DNA from: Actinomyces naeslundii
Lineage (GTDB): Bacteria; Actinomycetota; Actinomycetes; Actinomycetales; Actinomycetaceae
Direction of reading: 5' to 3'
Length of the DNA stretch: 64,000 nucleotides
Assembly: GCF_001956585.1 (NCBI RefSeq)
Contig: NZ_MSRR01000013.1
Span: 1-64,000 of the forward strand
Positions 16,043 to 25,111 of the stretch are shown one piece after another. The notes under the pieces were generated by a model. That model was not told where the DNA came from and searched no databases. It saw only the letters and a program-made list of their open reading frames with translations. Each line of letters starts with the position of its first letter. Position 1 is the stretch's first letter. The translations under genes and the position numbers were made by a program.

Positions 16043-17134
16043 TCAGCAGGTGTGGTCGGCGCCCGGCTCGCGGCGCTTGTGGGTCGCCGGGCCTCCCTGG
16101 GCTGCCATGAGGTCAGCGCGCAGGTTCTTGGGCAGGGAGAAGGAGATCTTCTCCGTGGTGGTGCGCACCTCCTCGACATCGTCGAAGCCGAACTCGGCCA
16201 GGCGCTCAACGACCTCGCGCACGAGGATCTCCGGCACCGAGGCGCCCGAGGTCAGACCGATCGTCTCAACGCCGTCGAGCCAGGACGGGTCGATCTCACT
16301 GGCGAAGTCCACCCGGTGGGAGGCGCCGGCCCCGGCCTCCAGAGCCACCTCCTTGAGACGCACCGAGTTCGAGGAGTTGCCCGAGCCGACAACGATCATG
16401 AGGTCCACCTGCGGGGCGATCTGCTTGACCGCGCCCTGACGGTTCTGGGTGGCGTAGCAGATGTCCTCGCCGGGCGGGTCGATCATCTCCGGGAAGCGCT
16501 CGCGCAGGAGGCGCACCGTCTCCAGGGTCTCATCGACGCTCAGGGTGGTCTGGCTGATCCACACGACCTTGGAGGGGTCGCGCACCTCGACCTGGTCCAC
16601 CTCGTGGGGACCGTTGACGACCTGGATGTGCTCGGGGGCCTCCCCCTGGGTGCCCTCGACCTCCTCGTGGCCGGTATGGCCCACGAGGATGATGTCGTAG
16701 TCCTTGTCCGCGAAGCGCACGGCCTGCTTGTGGACCTTGGTCACCAGCGGGCAGGTCGCGTCAATGGTGGCCAGCCGGCGCTCGGCGGCCTCGGCGTGGA
16801 CGGCCGGGGAGACGCCGTGGGCGGAGAAGACGACGCGGGCCCCCACCGGAACCTCGTCGGTCTCGGAGACGAAGACGGCTCCGCGCTTCGAGAGGGCGTC
16901 CACGACGAACTTGTTGTGGACGATCTCCTTGCGCACGTAGATCGGCGCCCCGTAGTGGGCCAAGGCCTGCTCGACGGCGTCGACGGCGCGGTCCACGCCG
17001 GCGCAGTAGCCGCGTGGGGCAGCCATGAGGATCCGCTTGCCGCTCTTCGCGGCGGAGGGCGAGGCCTCGGGGGCGGACACGGGGCTGATGGTGTGCGCGG
17101 CGGCGTCAGTCTGCTCGCTGGCGAGCTCGGTCAT
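16043..17134 (-). CDS. ispH: 4-hydroxy-3-methylbut-2-enyl diphosphate reductase
   Basis: A 363-residue IspH, the last enzyme of the MEP isoprenoid pathway, making IPP and DMAPP. The three cluster cysteines are in [23 protein letters not shown] and [12 protein letters not shown]; substrate-binding HGV (FSAHGVSP), the HTGHEE and the SGNSSNS motifs are also present. The N-terminal 30 residues are variable; GTG at 17149 is an alternative start. It is divergent from xseA, with a palindrome over its 5' end. Confidence 0.95.
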   Translation of the reverse strand: MTELASEQTDAAAHTISPVSAPEASPSAAKSGKRILMAAPRGYCAGVDRAVDAVEQALAHYGAPIYVRKEIVHNKFVVDALSKRGAVFVSETDEVPVGARVVFSAHGVSPAVHAEAAERRLATIDATCPLVTKVHKQAVRFADKDYDIILVGHTGHEEVEGTQGEAPEHIQVVNGPHEVDQVEVRDPSKVVWISQTTLSVDETLETVRLLRERFPEMIDPPGEDICYATQNRQGAVKQIAPQVDLMIVVGSGNSSNSVRLKEVALEAGAGASHRVDFASEIDPSWLDGVETIGLTSGASVPEILVREVVERLAEFGFDDVEEVRTTTEKISFSLPKNLRADLMAAQGGPATHKRREPGADHTC

Positions 17135-17145
17135 CGTCACGGCAA

Positions 17146-17197
17146 CCACTGTGCCACAGTGGGACCCAGGTCCCCAGTGGTGGACGTGGCACAGTGG
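17146..17197. promoter_or_regulatory. palindromes in the ispH-xseA divergent region
   Basis: CACTGTG-C-CACAGTG forms a perfect 15-bp palindrome at 17147-17161. The 12-bp sequence CCACTGTGCCAC (17146-17157) is repeated inverted at 17186-17197 (GTGGCACAGTGG), overlapping the xseA start. Symmetric sites in a divergent promoter suggest a dimeric regulator, or a looped mRNA leader. No regulator is assigned. Confidence 0.45.
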
Positions 17198-18555
17198 TGC
17201 ATGTGACAGGCCAGAGCCCCACCCAGCCCAGCCCGCAGTCCTCCCCCGCCGGCGGCCCGGCGTCCGCCTCCGCCGCAGACGGGGCCCCGCAGGAACTGGC
17301 GCCGCGCGCGAATCTCACCACCGCGGAGAACCCCTGGCCGCTGCGGCTGCTGTCCTCCAAGATCGACCAGTACGTCGCCCGCATGAGTCAGGTGTGGGTG
17401 GAGGGCCAGATCATCCAGCTCAACCGCCGCCCCGGCGCCGGCATGGCCTTCCTCACCCTGCGGGACACGGACGCCGATGTCTCCATGTCGGTGGCGATCT
17501 ACGCGCGCGTCCTCGACGCCGTCCTGGCCCGCACCGGCGCCGAGCTGAACGAGGGCGCCCGCGTCGTCATTCGTGCCAAGCCCACCTTCTGGACCAAGCG
17601 GGGCTCCCTCCAGCTGCAGGCCGACGACATCCGGCCCGTCGGCGTCGGGGACCTGCTGGCCCGCATCGAGCAGCTGCGCCGCGTCCTGGCCGCCGAGGGA
17701 CTGTTCGACGCCGAGCGCAAGCGGCCCCTTCCCTTCCTGCCGCGCAAGGTGGGCCTCGTGTGCGGCCGCCAGGCCAAGGCCAAGGACGACGTGCTGGTCA
17801 ACGCCCGACTGCGCTGGCCCGGACTGCCCTTCGAGATCCGGGAGGTCGCCGTCCAGGGGACGCGCGCCGTCGGCGAGGTCACCCGCGCCATCCAGGAGCT
17901 CGACACTGATGCGCAGATCGACGTCATCGTCGTGGCCCGAGGGGGCGGCGCCGTCGAGGACCTGCTGCCCTTCTCCGACGAGGGGCTCGTGCGCGCCGCG
18001 GCAGCCTGCCGCACGCCGCTGGTCTCCGCGATCGGCCACGAGACCGACTGCCCCCTGCTGGACCTGGTGGCCGACTACCGGGCCTCCACCCCCACCGACG
18101 CCGCCCGTCGGATCGTCCCCGACCTCGCCCAGGAGACCGTGGGCCTGGACTCGGCCCGTGAGCGCCTGCGCAGCGTGCTCACCTCGCGGCTGGACGCCGA
18201 GCAGGCGGCCCTGGACCAGCTGCGGGCCCGGCCGGTCATGGCCGACCCCACCTCGATCGTGCGCGACCGGGTCATCGAGCTCGACCAGGCCCGTGACCGG
18301 ATGCGCCGGGCGGTCAGCCACCGCCTGTCGCTGGCGGCCGCGGACCTGCGCGCCGATCACGCCCGGCTGACGGCCCTGTCGCCGCAGGGCGTCCTGGATC
18401 GCGGCTACACGATCCTGCGCACCCCCGGTGGGAAGGTCATCACCGGCGCCGAGGACGTCAAGAAGGGCGATCTCATCGAGGGCGTCCTGGCCCAGGGGCG
18501 TCTCGTCGCCCAGGTCGTCGGCGCCACCAAGCCCCGGCCCGCCAATATCGACTGA
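17194..18555 (+). CDS. xseA: exodeoxyribonuclease VII large subunit
   Basis: A 453-residue XseA. An OB-fold domain (about 45-145: [23 protein letters not shown]) is followed by the catalytic domain with [38 protein letters not shown] and [24 protein letters not shown], then a coiled coil and a C-terminal segment with LDRGYTILR. With XseB it degrades single-stranded DNA. The GTG at 17194 or at 17203 could start it. Its partner xseB is 2.6 kb away at 21170, with an exporter/regulator pair between. Confidence 0.95.
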   Translation: MVHVTGQSPTQPSPQSSPAGGPASASAADGAPQELAPRANLTTAENPWPLRLLSSKIDQYVARMSQVWVEGQIIQLNRRPGAGMAFLTLRDTDADVSMSVAIYARVLDAVLARTGAELNEGARVVIRAKPTFWTKRGSLQLQADDIRPVGVGDLLARIEQLRRVLAAEGLFDAERKRPLPFLPRKVGLVCGRQAKAKDDVLVNARLRWPGLPFEIREVAVQGTRAVGEVTRAIQELDTDAQIDVIVVARGGGAVEDLLPFSDEGLVRAAAACRTPLVSAIGHETDCPLLDLVADYRASTPTDAARRIVPDLAQETVGLDSARERLRSVLTSRLDAEQAALDQLRARPVMADPTSIVRDRVIELDQARDRMRRAVSHRLSLAAADLRADHARLTALSPQGVLDRGYTILRTPGGKVITGAEDVKKGDLIEGVLAQGRLVAQVVGATKPRPANID

Positions 18556-18616
18556 GTAGCGGCTGGGCGCCGGCGACGCCCTAGGGACGCTCGCTGACGG
18601 CATCCGGAGGCATCGT

Positions 18617-18679
18617 GGACGCACCATAGGGCTCGTGGACAGCGTCCCGGGGCCAGTCATCGAGACCTACGGTGCGTCC
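18617..18679. repeat. imperfect palindromic element, copy 1 (related to 44570-44637)
   Basis: A 19-nt left arm (18617-18635) pairs with 18661-18679, 17 of 19 positions, with a 25-nt loop. It begins GGACGCACCATAGG, matching the element at 44570-44637, which begins GGACGCACCATAAG. It lies between the convergent xseA and MFS genes and covers the MFS stop codon, so it may also terminate transcription. Confidence 0.5.
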
Positions 18680-20043
18680 GCGCGCTTCGGGCGACCGGTC
18701 GCCACAAGGACAACGGCGACGGCGATCGCGGCCACCGCGAAGACGGCCGACGCCCCAGTCACCGCCCTATGGAATCCGGTCAGGAAGTCGCCTGAGGCGA
18801 TCAGGCCGCCAAGGACGGCCACACCAACGACGCTGCCGGTCTGTCGGGCCGCGTTGATGACACTGCCGGCCACGCCGGTGTAACCCGCCGGTGCGGAGGC
18901 GACGGCGGCCGAGGTCGCGGCCGGCATGGTCAGTGCGGTGCCGAAACCTCCCAGGAAGGTCAGGGCCGCCACCACCGGGTACGGCGTCGAGGCCGTGACA
19001 AGAGCGAGCCCCGCGAATCCGGCAGCACCGGTGAGCAGGCCCATCAGCATCGTGGGGAACGCCCCGATCCTGGCGGTCATCCTGCCTCCCAGCGGGGAGG
19101 CGACGACGGCGCTGCACGCCTGCGGCGCCAGGGCCAGGCCGGCGAGCCAGGGTGAGTAGCCCAGGTAGCGCTGGAGGAACAGGGCCAGGACGAAGAGCTG
19201 GCCGAAGAAGCCGGTGTTGAGCACGAGCCCGACCACAGCGGCCACGGCGAAACGCGGTCGGGAGAACACCGTCGTCGGCAGCATCGGCCTGCTCGCGGTC
19301 CGTTCAACCAGGACGAAGGCCGTCAACAAGCTCAGTCCGGCGAGGGTCGAGGCGACAACGGGTGGGCTCCACCCGTGCTCACCGGCGGCGATGATCCCGT
19401 AGGTGGCGGCTGCGAGCCCGGCGACGGAGAGGGTCTGTCCGGGCAGGTCGCCGCCTCCTCCTCGCCGTGCCGACCGGATCGCCGGCTCGGGCAGGCAGCG
19501 GGCGGTGAGCCACATGCCGACCGCGACGAGGGGCAGGTTCACCCAGAACACGAACCGCCAGCCGGTGAAGGTCACGAGCAGTCCCCCGGCCACCGGGCCG
19601 ACGGCCGCGGCGACTCCGCCGGCACCTCCCCACAGGCCGATGGCTCGGGCTCGGTCGGCGGGGCGATCATGGATGAGGGAGAGCATTGCCAGGGAGGCCG
19701 GGACGATCGCTGCGGCGCCGACACCCTGCAGCGCCCGGAAGGCGATGAGTGCTCCGCCGGCAGGAGCCAGGGCGCAGGCCGCCGAGAGCAGGCCGAAGAC
19801 CGCCAGGCCGAGCAGGTGGACGCTCCTAGCACCCATCCGGTCGCAGGCCGCCCCTGCCGACAGCTGCAAGGCGGCGAAGGTGAGGGCGTAGGCATCGACG
19901 ACCCACTGCAGGGAGGCGACCGGAGCGCCCAGGTCCGTGCCGATCCGCGCCAGTGCCACGTTGACGACCGTCGTGTCGAGCATGACGACGAAGAACCCGA
20001 GCAGCGCCGCGATGAGGGCGCCGCACCGTCGGTATCCGCTCAT
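18667..20043 (-). CDS. MFS exporter, DHA2 (EmrB/QacA) type
   Basis: A 458-residue major-facilitator with 12 to 14 hydrophobic segments. Drug:H+ antiporter motifs are visible: LDTTVVNVALARIG in helix 1 (motif D1), the GxxxDRMGAR loop (CDRMGARSVHLLG, motif A), FRALQGVGAAAIVPASLAM (motif B), and AVGPVAGGLLV (motif C). The substrate is unknown but drug or metabolite export is likely. It is divergently arranged with an ArsR-type regulator, the usual layout for repressor-controlled efflux. The pair interrupts xseA-xseB. Confidence 0.88.
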   Translation of the reverse strand: MSGYRRCGALIAALLGFFVVMLDTTVVNVALARIGTDLGAPVASLQWVVDAYALTFAALQLSAGAACDRMGARSVHLLGLAVFGLLSAACALAPAGGALIAFRALQGVGAAAIVPASLAMLSLIHDRPADRARAIGLWGGAGGVAAAVGPVAGGLLVTFTGWRFVFWVNLPLVAVGMWLTARCLPEPAIRSARRGGGGDLPGQTLSVAGLAAATYGIIAAGEHGWSPPVVASTLAGLSLLTAFVLVERTASRPMLPTTVFSRPRFAVAAVVGLVLNTGFFGQLFVLALFLQRYLGYSPWLAGLALAPQACSAVVASPLGGRMTARIGAFPTMLMGLLTGAAGFAGLALVTASTPYPVVAALTFLGGFGTALTMPAATSAAVASAPAGYTGVAGSVINAARQTGSVVGVAVLGGLIASGDFLTGFHRAVTGASAVFAVAAIAVAVVLVATGRPKRADAP

Positions 20044-20092
20044 AAGTGGTCTCCTTGTCGCTTCGGGCCCCCTGGCCCCGTCTGCCGGCTGA

Positions 20093-20141
20093 TGCCGGTC
20101 ACCGGCAGGTTAGAGCCGCAATCGTTCGGCGCTCACCGAAC
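20093..20141. promoter_or_regulatory. two candidate operators between the exporter and its regulator
   Basis: TGCCGG-TCA-CCGGCA (20093-20107) and GTTCGG-CGCTCA-CCGAAC (20124-20141) are perfect inverted repeats in the 121-bp divergent intergenic region. Either could bind the adjacent ArsR-type protein and control both promoters. Confidence 0.5.
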
Positions 20142-20164
20142 CGGCGCGGGCGCATACTGGCCAC

Positions 20165-20902
20165 ATGTCACGGATTCCCGGCCGTTTCTTCCCCGAGGCG
20201 GTTCCCGACGTCGCCGGCACGGCCGCGGCGCTCGCCGACCCGTCGCGGGCCGCCATGTGCGCGGCGCTCATGGACGGCCGTGCCTGGACGGTGGGCGAGC
20301 TCGGCTCATACGCCGGGACCGCGCGATCGACGGCCAGCGAGCATGTCGACGTGCTGGAAGCGCACGGTCTCATCACGAGGGTCCGCCAGGGGCGGCACTG
20401 CTACGTCACGATCTCCGGACCCGAGGCGGCTCGAGTCATCGAGGCACTGGGGGCGATGTCAGCATCAGTACTGCCCACGGCGCACAGCCTCAATGCGTGG
20501 ACCGCCAACAAGCGGCTGCTGGCAGCCCGTACCTGCTACCGCCACCTGGCGGGGCGACTCGGCGTGAGTCTGGCCGAGTACCTCCAGGAGCGCGGCCACC
20601 TGGATCCCTCCTGGCGGCTGACCGATTCCGGAGGGGATCTGCTGGCCACCTGGGGGCTGGAGAAGCCGCTTCGTTCCCGCGGGGAGGCGTGCATGGACTC
20701 CACTGAGCGGCGGTTCCACCTCGGCGGGCCGCTGGGGACCGCACTGACGCAGGCGTTCTTCGATCGGGCCTGGATCACGCGCATCGGGCGGAGCCGGGCC
20801 GTCAAGGTTACGGAGGTCGGCCGCGAGGCACTGGCGCAGGCAGGTTTGGCGGAAGCGCTGACACACCTCGATGAGACGACCTCCAACGGCACAGCGGGGT
20901 AG
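20165..20902 (+). CDS. ArsR-type winged-helix transcriptional regulator
   Basis: A 245-residue protein with an N-terminal winged helix: ALADPSRAAMCAALMDGRAWTVGELGSYAGTARSTASEHVDVLEAHGLITRVRQGRHCYVTIS-type pattern, the ArsR/SmtB layout. No metal-binding CxC in helix 3 is visible, so it is unlikely to sense metals in the usual way. The C-terminal 150 residues are longer than in simple ArsR proteins and may bind an effector (LAEYLQERGHLDPSWRLTDSG). It is divergent from the MFS exporter, probably its repressor. Confidence 0.85.
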   Translation: MSRIPGRFFPEAVPDVAGTAAALADPSRAAMCAALMDGRAWTVGELGSYAGTARSTASEHVDVLEAHGLITRVRQGRHCYVTISGPEAARVIEALGAMSASVLPTAHSLNAWTANKRLLAARTCYRHLAGRLGVSLAEYLQERGHLDPSWRLTDSGGDLLATWGLEKPLRSRGEACMDSTERRFHLGGPLGTALTQAFFDRAWITRIGRSRAVKVTEVGREALAQAGLAEALTHLDETTSNGTAG

Positions 20903-20976
20903 AAGTGTGGTCTGACGCATCGGTGCTCTTCGGCCGGAACCAGCAGGAGTCAAGGAGAGACTCAGGCCGGGATTTT

Positions 20977-21094
20977 GTCCATATGGGACGACTTTGGAGC
21001 TTCCACAACCAGACGACACCGCACCAAAACGCTCTGGCCAGCACAGATGCGAACGCCACTGAGACGGGGCCCGTCAAAGTCGTCCCTCTTGGAC
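20977..21094. repeat. 118-bp element with 20-bp terminal inverted repeats
   Basis: The left end GTCCATATGGGACGACTTTG (20977-20996) and right end at 21075-21094 are inverted repeats, 18 of 20 positions matching. The interior (about 78 bp) has no gene. The size and ends are like a MITE, but no second copy or target duplication is visible in the window. A weak plus-strand open frame crosses it and is not credible. Confidence 0.4.
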
Positions 21095-21169
21095 ACTTTT
21101 GCACCGAGGGCACCCCTCAGACCGCCCAGCCCGCTCTGCTTGTAGCCCGGCCCGTGCGAGAATCGGCAT

Positions 21170-21511
21170 GTGAGCTCCGAGATGAACCCCGGCCCATACT
21201 CCGACCAGTACCCAGACGAGTACTCACCCCAGAACAGCGCCTACTCGGCATCGTCAGGGTCCTCACCGTCTTCGGCATCCTCCGGTGATGGTGCCTCCAG
21301 CGCCAACGAGGACGTGGGCTCGCTCAGCTACGAGCGGGCCCGCGAGGAGCTGGTGGCCGTCGTGCAGCGCCTCGAGGCGGGATCCGTCCCGCTGGAGGAC
21401 TCCCTGGCCCTGTGGGAGCGCGGCGAGGCCCTGGCCCAGCGGTGCCAGACCTGGCTCGACGATGCCCGCGCCCGCCTGGCCGCTGTCGCTCAGGACGAGT
21501 CCACGGACTGA
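21170..21511 (+). CDS. xseB: exodeoxyribonuclease VII small subunit
   Basis: A 113-residue protein. The C-terminal 65 residues are XseB: LSYERAREELVAVVQRLEAGSVPLEDSLALWERGEALAQRC, then the helix that ends the family. The N-terminal 48 residues are a Ser/Pro/Tyr-rich tail not usual in short XseB proteins. Starts are possible at GTG 21170 or ATG 21182. It partners with XseA at 17194-18555; the exporter module separates them. Confidence 0.9.
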   Translation: MSSEMNPGPYSDQYPDEYSPQNSAYSASSGSSPSSASSGDGASSANEDVGSLSYERAREELVAVVQRLEAGSVPLEDSLALWERGEALAQRCQTWLDDARARLAAVAQDESTD

Positions 21512-21981
21512 CAGGCATGACCCGCCCGGATCAGCGGCTCCAGGCCGCGCTCGTGCCCGCCCGCGCGACGAAGGGACCGGGGCTCCGGCTGGCAGCGGTG
21601 CGCTGATCGGGCGACACCGGGAACCAGAACAGGAGCCGGAAGGGAGCCGTGGATGTCCAAATCTGTGACAAACGCTCGGATCGTTCTCATTCAGACGGAG
21701 TGCAACTGCATGATTCCAAGGTTTCCCTTCATGCGTTCCGGGACCTGGAGCTCCTTTGTCGCGGATTCGGACATCGTCGGGCGAGACACGCCCTGAGGGC
21801 GGTGCCGGATCGGTAGTCTGTGAGTGTTCACCCTTCGGCCCCACTCATCGACCATTCTGCCGACCATCCACGGGGAGCTTCGCGCCGACGCGTCCCCCCT
21901 CTGCCCGGATCACGCCTCGCCGTCTCTCCCTCTCACCTCACTCACAGCGACCGGTCCCCGGTCCCGCACAAAGGAGTCACC
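21512..21981. other. 470-bp gap between xseB and the PfkB kinase gene
   Basis: No gene that I can support. Open frames on both strands have the composition of out-of-frame GC-rich DNA. The region just before the kinase (AAGGAG at 21971) is a normal ribosome site. The middle stretch, about 21650-21720, is less GC-rich and may hold a promoter, but no clear hexamers are visible. Confidence 0.4.
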
Positions 21982-22923
21982 ATGACCGCACCCGGCCGCC
22001 AAGGATCCGCCCTCGTCATCGGCGAGGCGCTGGTCGATGTCGTCATCCACCCCGGGCAGGAGCCCGTGGACATCCCCGGCGGCTCGCCCGCCAACGTCGC
22101 CCTGGGGCTGGCGCGCCTGGGCCGCGACGCCGAGCTGCACTGCTGGATCGGCACCGATGAGCGCGGCAAGGCCGTGCGCGCCCATCTGGAGGCCTCCGGG
22201 GTCCGCCTGGCTGCGGGCGCCGACGGCGCCGAGCGCACCTCGACGGCGCAGGCCACGATCGGTGAGGACCGCGCCGCCACCTATGTCTTCGACCTGGACT
22301 GGAACCCGCCGCGCCCGAACCTGGCTGACGGTGAGGCGCCACTATTGGTGCACACCGGCTCGATCGCGGCGATCCTGGCCCCCGGCGCCGCCACCGTGGA
22401 GCAGCTGCTGCGCGCGACCCGCGCCACATCCACCATCGCCTACGACCCCAACGCCCGCCCCCAGCTCATGGGTGAGCCCGAGGACGCCCGCCGGATCGTC
22501 GAGCGCCTCGTGGCCCTGTCCGACCTGGTCAAGTGCTCCGATGAGGACATCGCTTGGCTCTACGGTCAGGACGCGGACCTGGAGACGGTGCTGCGCTCCT
22601 GGCTGGAGGCGGGGGCGGCCGTCGTGGTCGTCACGCGCGGCAAGGAGGGGGCACTGGCCCTGTCCGCCTCCGGGGTGCGCCTGGAGGTGCCCGCCGACCC
22701 GAGCGTCGTCGTGGCAGACACAGTGGGCGCAGGCGACTCCTTCATGGGCGGCCTGGAGGACGCCCTGTGGAGCGAGGACCTCGTGGGCGCGGAGCGGCGC
22801 GAGGCGCTGCGCGCCGTGGACGCCGAGACCCTGGAGCGGATCGTGCGTCACGCCGCGGCCATCGCCGACATCACGGTCTCGCGGGCCGGGGCCAATCCGC
22901 CCACCCGCGACGAGCTGCCCTGA
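21982..22923 (+). CDS. PfkB-family carbohydrate kinase (fructokinase-like)
   Basis: A 313-residue ribokinase/PfkB sugar kinase. The N-terminal signature is GGSPANVALGLARLGRDAELHC and the C-terminal one DTVGAGDSFMGGL with catalytic Asp in GAGD; YDPNARP and KCSDEDIAWLYG are typical of fructokinases. Start ATG at 21982 with AAGGAG 5 nt upstream; a longer frame from 21820 lacks a ribosome site. It may feed fructose 6-phosphate into glycolysis; the substrate is not proven. Confidence 0.88.
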   Translation: MTAPGRQGSALVIGEALVDVVIHPGQEPVDIPGGSPANVALGLARLGRDAELHCWIGTDERGKAVRAHLEASGVRLAAGADGAERTSTAQATIGEDRAATYVFDLDWNPPRPNLADGEAPLLVHTGSIAAILAPGAATVEQLLRATRATSTIAYDPNARPQLMGEPEDARRIVERLVALSDLVKCSDEDIAWLYGQDADLETVLRSWLEAGAAVVVVTRGKEGALALSASGVRLEVPADPSVVVADTVGAGDSFMGGLEDALWSEDLVGAERREALRAVDAETLERIVRHAAAIADITVSRAGANPPTRDELP

Positions 22924-22936
22924 GACGATGAGCCCG

Positions 22937-22969
22937 CGCCGCCGCGATCAGCGCAGGATCGCGGCGGCG
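22937..22969. terminator. hairpin between convergent kinase and AEC genes
   Basis: A 13-bp perfect stem (CGCCGCCGCGATC and complement) with a 7-nt loop, overlapping the stop codon of the minus-strand AEC gene. It can terminate both convergent transcripts. Confidence 0.6.
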
Positions 22970-23910
22970 AGCAGGACCACGGGCACGAACCCGGCGGTGG
23001 TCAGCAGGACCGCGTCACGCGCCAGGTCCTTACCCACCCCGTAGCGCGAGGCGTACATGAAGACGTTCTGCGCCGTGGGCAGGGTGGCGGTGACGACCGG
23101 GGTCAGCAGCTGTGCTCCGCTGAGTCCCGTCGCCAGCCCGACGACGACGGCCAGCCCCGGCATGACAGCGAGCTTCCAGCCCACGGCCAGCCACAGGCCG
23201 CTGCGCCGGCCCGCGCCTCGGACAGAAGCGTCCGGCTCAGGACTCCGCAGGGGCCGGGGCGCCCCGGCCAGGCTCATGCCCAGCGCCAGCATCATGAGCG
23301 GCACCGCGACGCGCCCGAGCATCTCCAGGCCCTGGGCCGGGTAGCCCCCGCACCAGGCAGTCAGGTCCAGGCCGCTCAGGTTCGCCGCGGTCCCGGCCAC
23401 GACACCCCACAGCAGCGGATTGCACAGCGGGACGGTCAGGGTCGCCAGGCGAGACGGGTTACCGCGGCGGGTGACGGCGTCGAGCACGGTGAAGGTGACA
23501 GGGGTGAGCACCAAGAGCTGGAGCAGAAGGATCGGGGCGATGGTGGCCGCGTCGCCCAGGACGAGGACGGCCACCGGGATGCCCAGGTTCGCGGCGTTGA
23601 CGTAGCCGGAGGCGAGCGCGCCGATGGTGGCCTCGGCGGTGGAGCGGCGCAGCACGAGGCGGTGCAGGCACCAGGCGGAGACGATGGCCACGAGCTCGGC
23701 GGCCACGGCCACGGCGGTGGTCCGCGAGACCACGGCCGTGAGGTCCGCTCGGCTCAGGGTGGTCACCAGCAGCGCCGGGGTGGCGGCGAAGAAGCACACG
23801 CGGGTGAGGACCCCGTCGGCGTCGGCGGGCACGGCCCGGGTGCGCACCAGCAGCCAGCCGACGGCGATGACCACCCCGAAGACGGCCAGCCCCGCGACGA
23901 CATCGCCCAT
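22948..23910 (-). CDS. AEC family (auxin-efflux-carrier type) transporter
   Basis: A 320-residue membrane protein with about ten hydrophobic helices and the AEC family look: N-terminal VVIAVGWLLVRTRAVPADADGVLTRVCFFAATPALL, a central ASGYVNAANLGIPVAVLVLG and the late LTPVVTATLPTAQNVFMYASRYG. AEC members export or import small carboxylates or amino acids. The substrate is unknown. It stands alone; the 209 bp upstream hold its promoter and a tiny unassigned ORF on the other strand. Confidence 0.85.
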   Translation of the reverse strand: MGDVVAGLAVFGVVIAVGWLLVRTRAVPADADGVLTRVCFFAATPALLVTTLSRADLTAVVSRTTAVAVAAELVAIVSAWCLHRLVLRRSTAEATIGALASGYVNAANLGIPVAVLVLGDAATIAPILLLQLLVLTPVTFTVLDAVTRRGNPSRLATLTVPLCNPLLWGVVAGTAANLSGLDLTAWCGGYPAQGLEMLGRVAVPLMMLALGMSLAGAPRPLRSPEPDASVRGAGRRSGLWLAVGWKLAVMPGLAVVVGLATGLSGAQLLTPVVTATLPTAQNVFMYASRYGVGKDLARDAVLLTTAGFVPVVLLAAAILR

Positions 23911-24119
23911 AGCCTCGGCGTCCCCCTCTCATCGGCCGCTTCGACGGAGATAATCCGACTGAGATCATAGGACGCGGCGCGACGAGTTCGTAGGGTAGAG
24001 CGCGCCTTCGTACCCTCTGCGCCTCGAACGCGCCCCTCAAGGAAGGACCGCATGAGGGCGCGGGACCGCAACGGGGCCGGGTACACGCCCCGTAGCTGAG
24101 GCGCGGGGGCACGCAGCGG

Positions 24120-25109
24120 CTAGCCGACCGGCTCGAGGTCCACCCAGGTGCCGACGTGGTCGGAGATGATGAAGGAGGCCGTCCCCCAGTCCACGGCACG
24201 CAGCAGCGGGCTCCCGGCTTCCCCGTCTCCCGCCGCGGCCACGGCCGCCTCATCGGTCAGCGGAAGACCGTCGGGGCCGGTGGGCCACAGGTCGGTGAGG
24301 ACGTGGTCGATGCGCCTCGTGGGGTCGGCGGCCGGGAAGGTATGCCCCTCCCCCACGGTGCGCCCCAGCCCCAGGGCCTCGACCTGCTCGGCACCCAGGT
24401 TGTAGTCGCCCACGAGCAGGTGCGGTCCGGGCAGCCCGGCCAGTGCCGCCCAGGCGGCGGCGAGCTGACGTGCCGCCATGGACCCGCGGGTGGCCAGGTG
24501 CGTGGAGGCGACGGAGAGCCGGCGAGCCGGCCCACCGACATCCTCCGGCAGGTCGAGGGTCGCGGCCACCATGACACGGCTGGAGGCGGTGAAGACCTTG
24601 TAGGAGCGCGGGTCCCAGGCGCGCTCACCGCGCTTGACGATGCTGGAGGGCCCCCGCCCCAGGCGCTTGACGTGCCAGCCGGCCACCGGGAAGCGGGAGA
24701 TGAGGGCATTGCCGTAACCGATCGGCCCGGCCCCGACGGCGGCGCGCAGCAGCCCGAAGACATCGTCGGTCGGCGAGCCGAGCGCGCTGCGCAGGGGCCG
24801 ACGGCGCAGCCCCACGGCCGGTCCGGCGTAGCTGGCGGCGAAGCGGCAGGTGGGCATCCCCAGCTCCTCGGCCAGGAAGGCGGCCTGGTGAAGGCGCCCG
24901 GAACGGGCCTGGCCCAGGTCCACCTCCTGGAGCGCGACGATGTCGGGGGCCAGCTCGGCGATCTGCTCGGCCGTGGCCCGCATGACGGCGCGGGCGGTGG
25001 CGGGGTCGGAGATGTCGGCGCCGGCCAGCGAGCCGGTGGCGGCGCTGCCGTCCCCGGCCCCGGCGCCGGGCAGACCGTGCTGGAGATTGAGGCTCAGGAC
25101 CCGGATCAT
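24120..25109 (-). CDS. endonuclease/exonuclease/phosphatase family protein
   Basis: A 329-residue EEP-fold hydrolase. Visible motifs are LSLNLQHG (Asn in the first strand), DIVALQEVD (metal-binding Glu), STHLA, LLVGDYNLG (the GDxN motif) and the C-terminal SDHVG (catalytic SDH). Substrates of the fold range from DNA to inositol phosphates; which one is not readable here. AGGAGG is placed 7 nt before the ATG at 25109, so that start is preferred over ATG at 25115, which overlaps the msrB stop. Both lie in one operon with msrB. Confidence 0.82.
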   Translation of the reverse strand: MIRVLSLNLQHGLPGAGAGDGSAATGSLAGADISDPATARAVMRATAEQIAELAPDIVALQEVDLGQARSGRLHQAAFLAEELGMPTCRFAASYAGPAVGLRRRPLRSALGSPTDDVFGLLRAAVGAGPIGYGNALISRFPVAGWHVKRLGRGPSSIVKRGERAWDPRSYKVFTASSRVMVAATLDLPEDVGGPARRLSVASTHLATRGSMAARQLAAAWAALAGLPGPHLLVGDYNLGAEQVEALGLGRTVGEGHTFPAADPTRRIDHVLTDLWPTGPDGLPLTDEAAVAAAGDGEAGSPLLRAVDWGTASFIISDHVGTWVDLEPVG

Positions 25110-25111
25110 GC

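Noticed and set aside
20905-21288. A 127-codon open frame between the regulator and xseB
   Set aside because: It crosses the inverted-repeat element and overlaps the xseB start in another frame; no motif.
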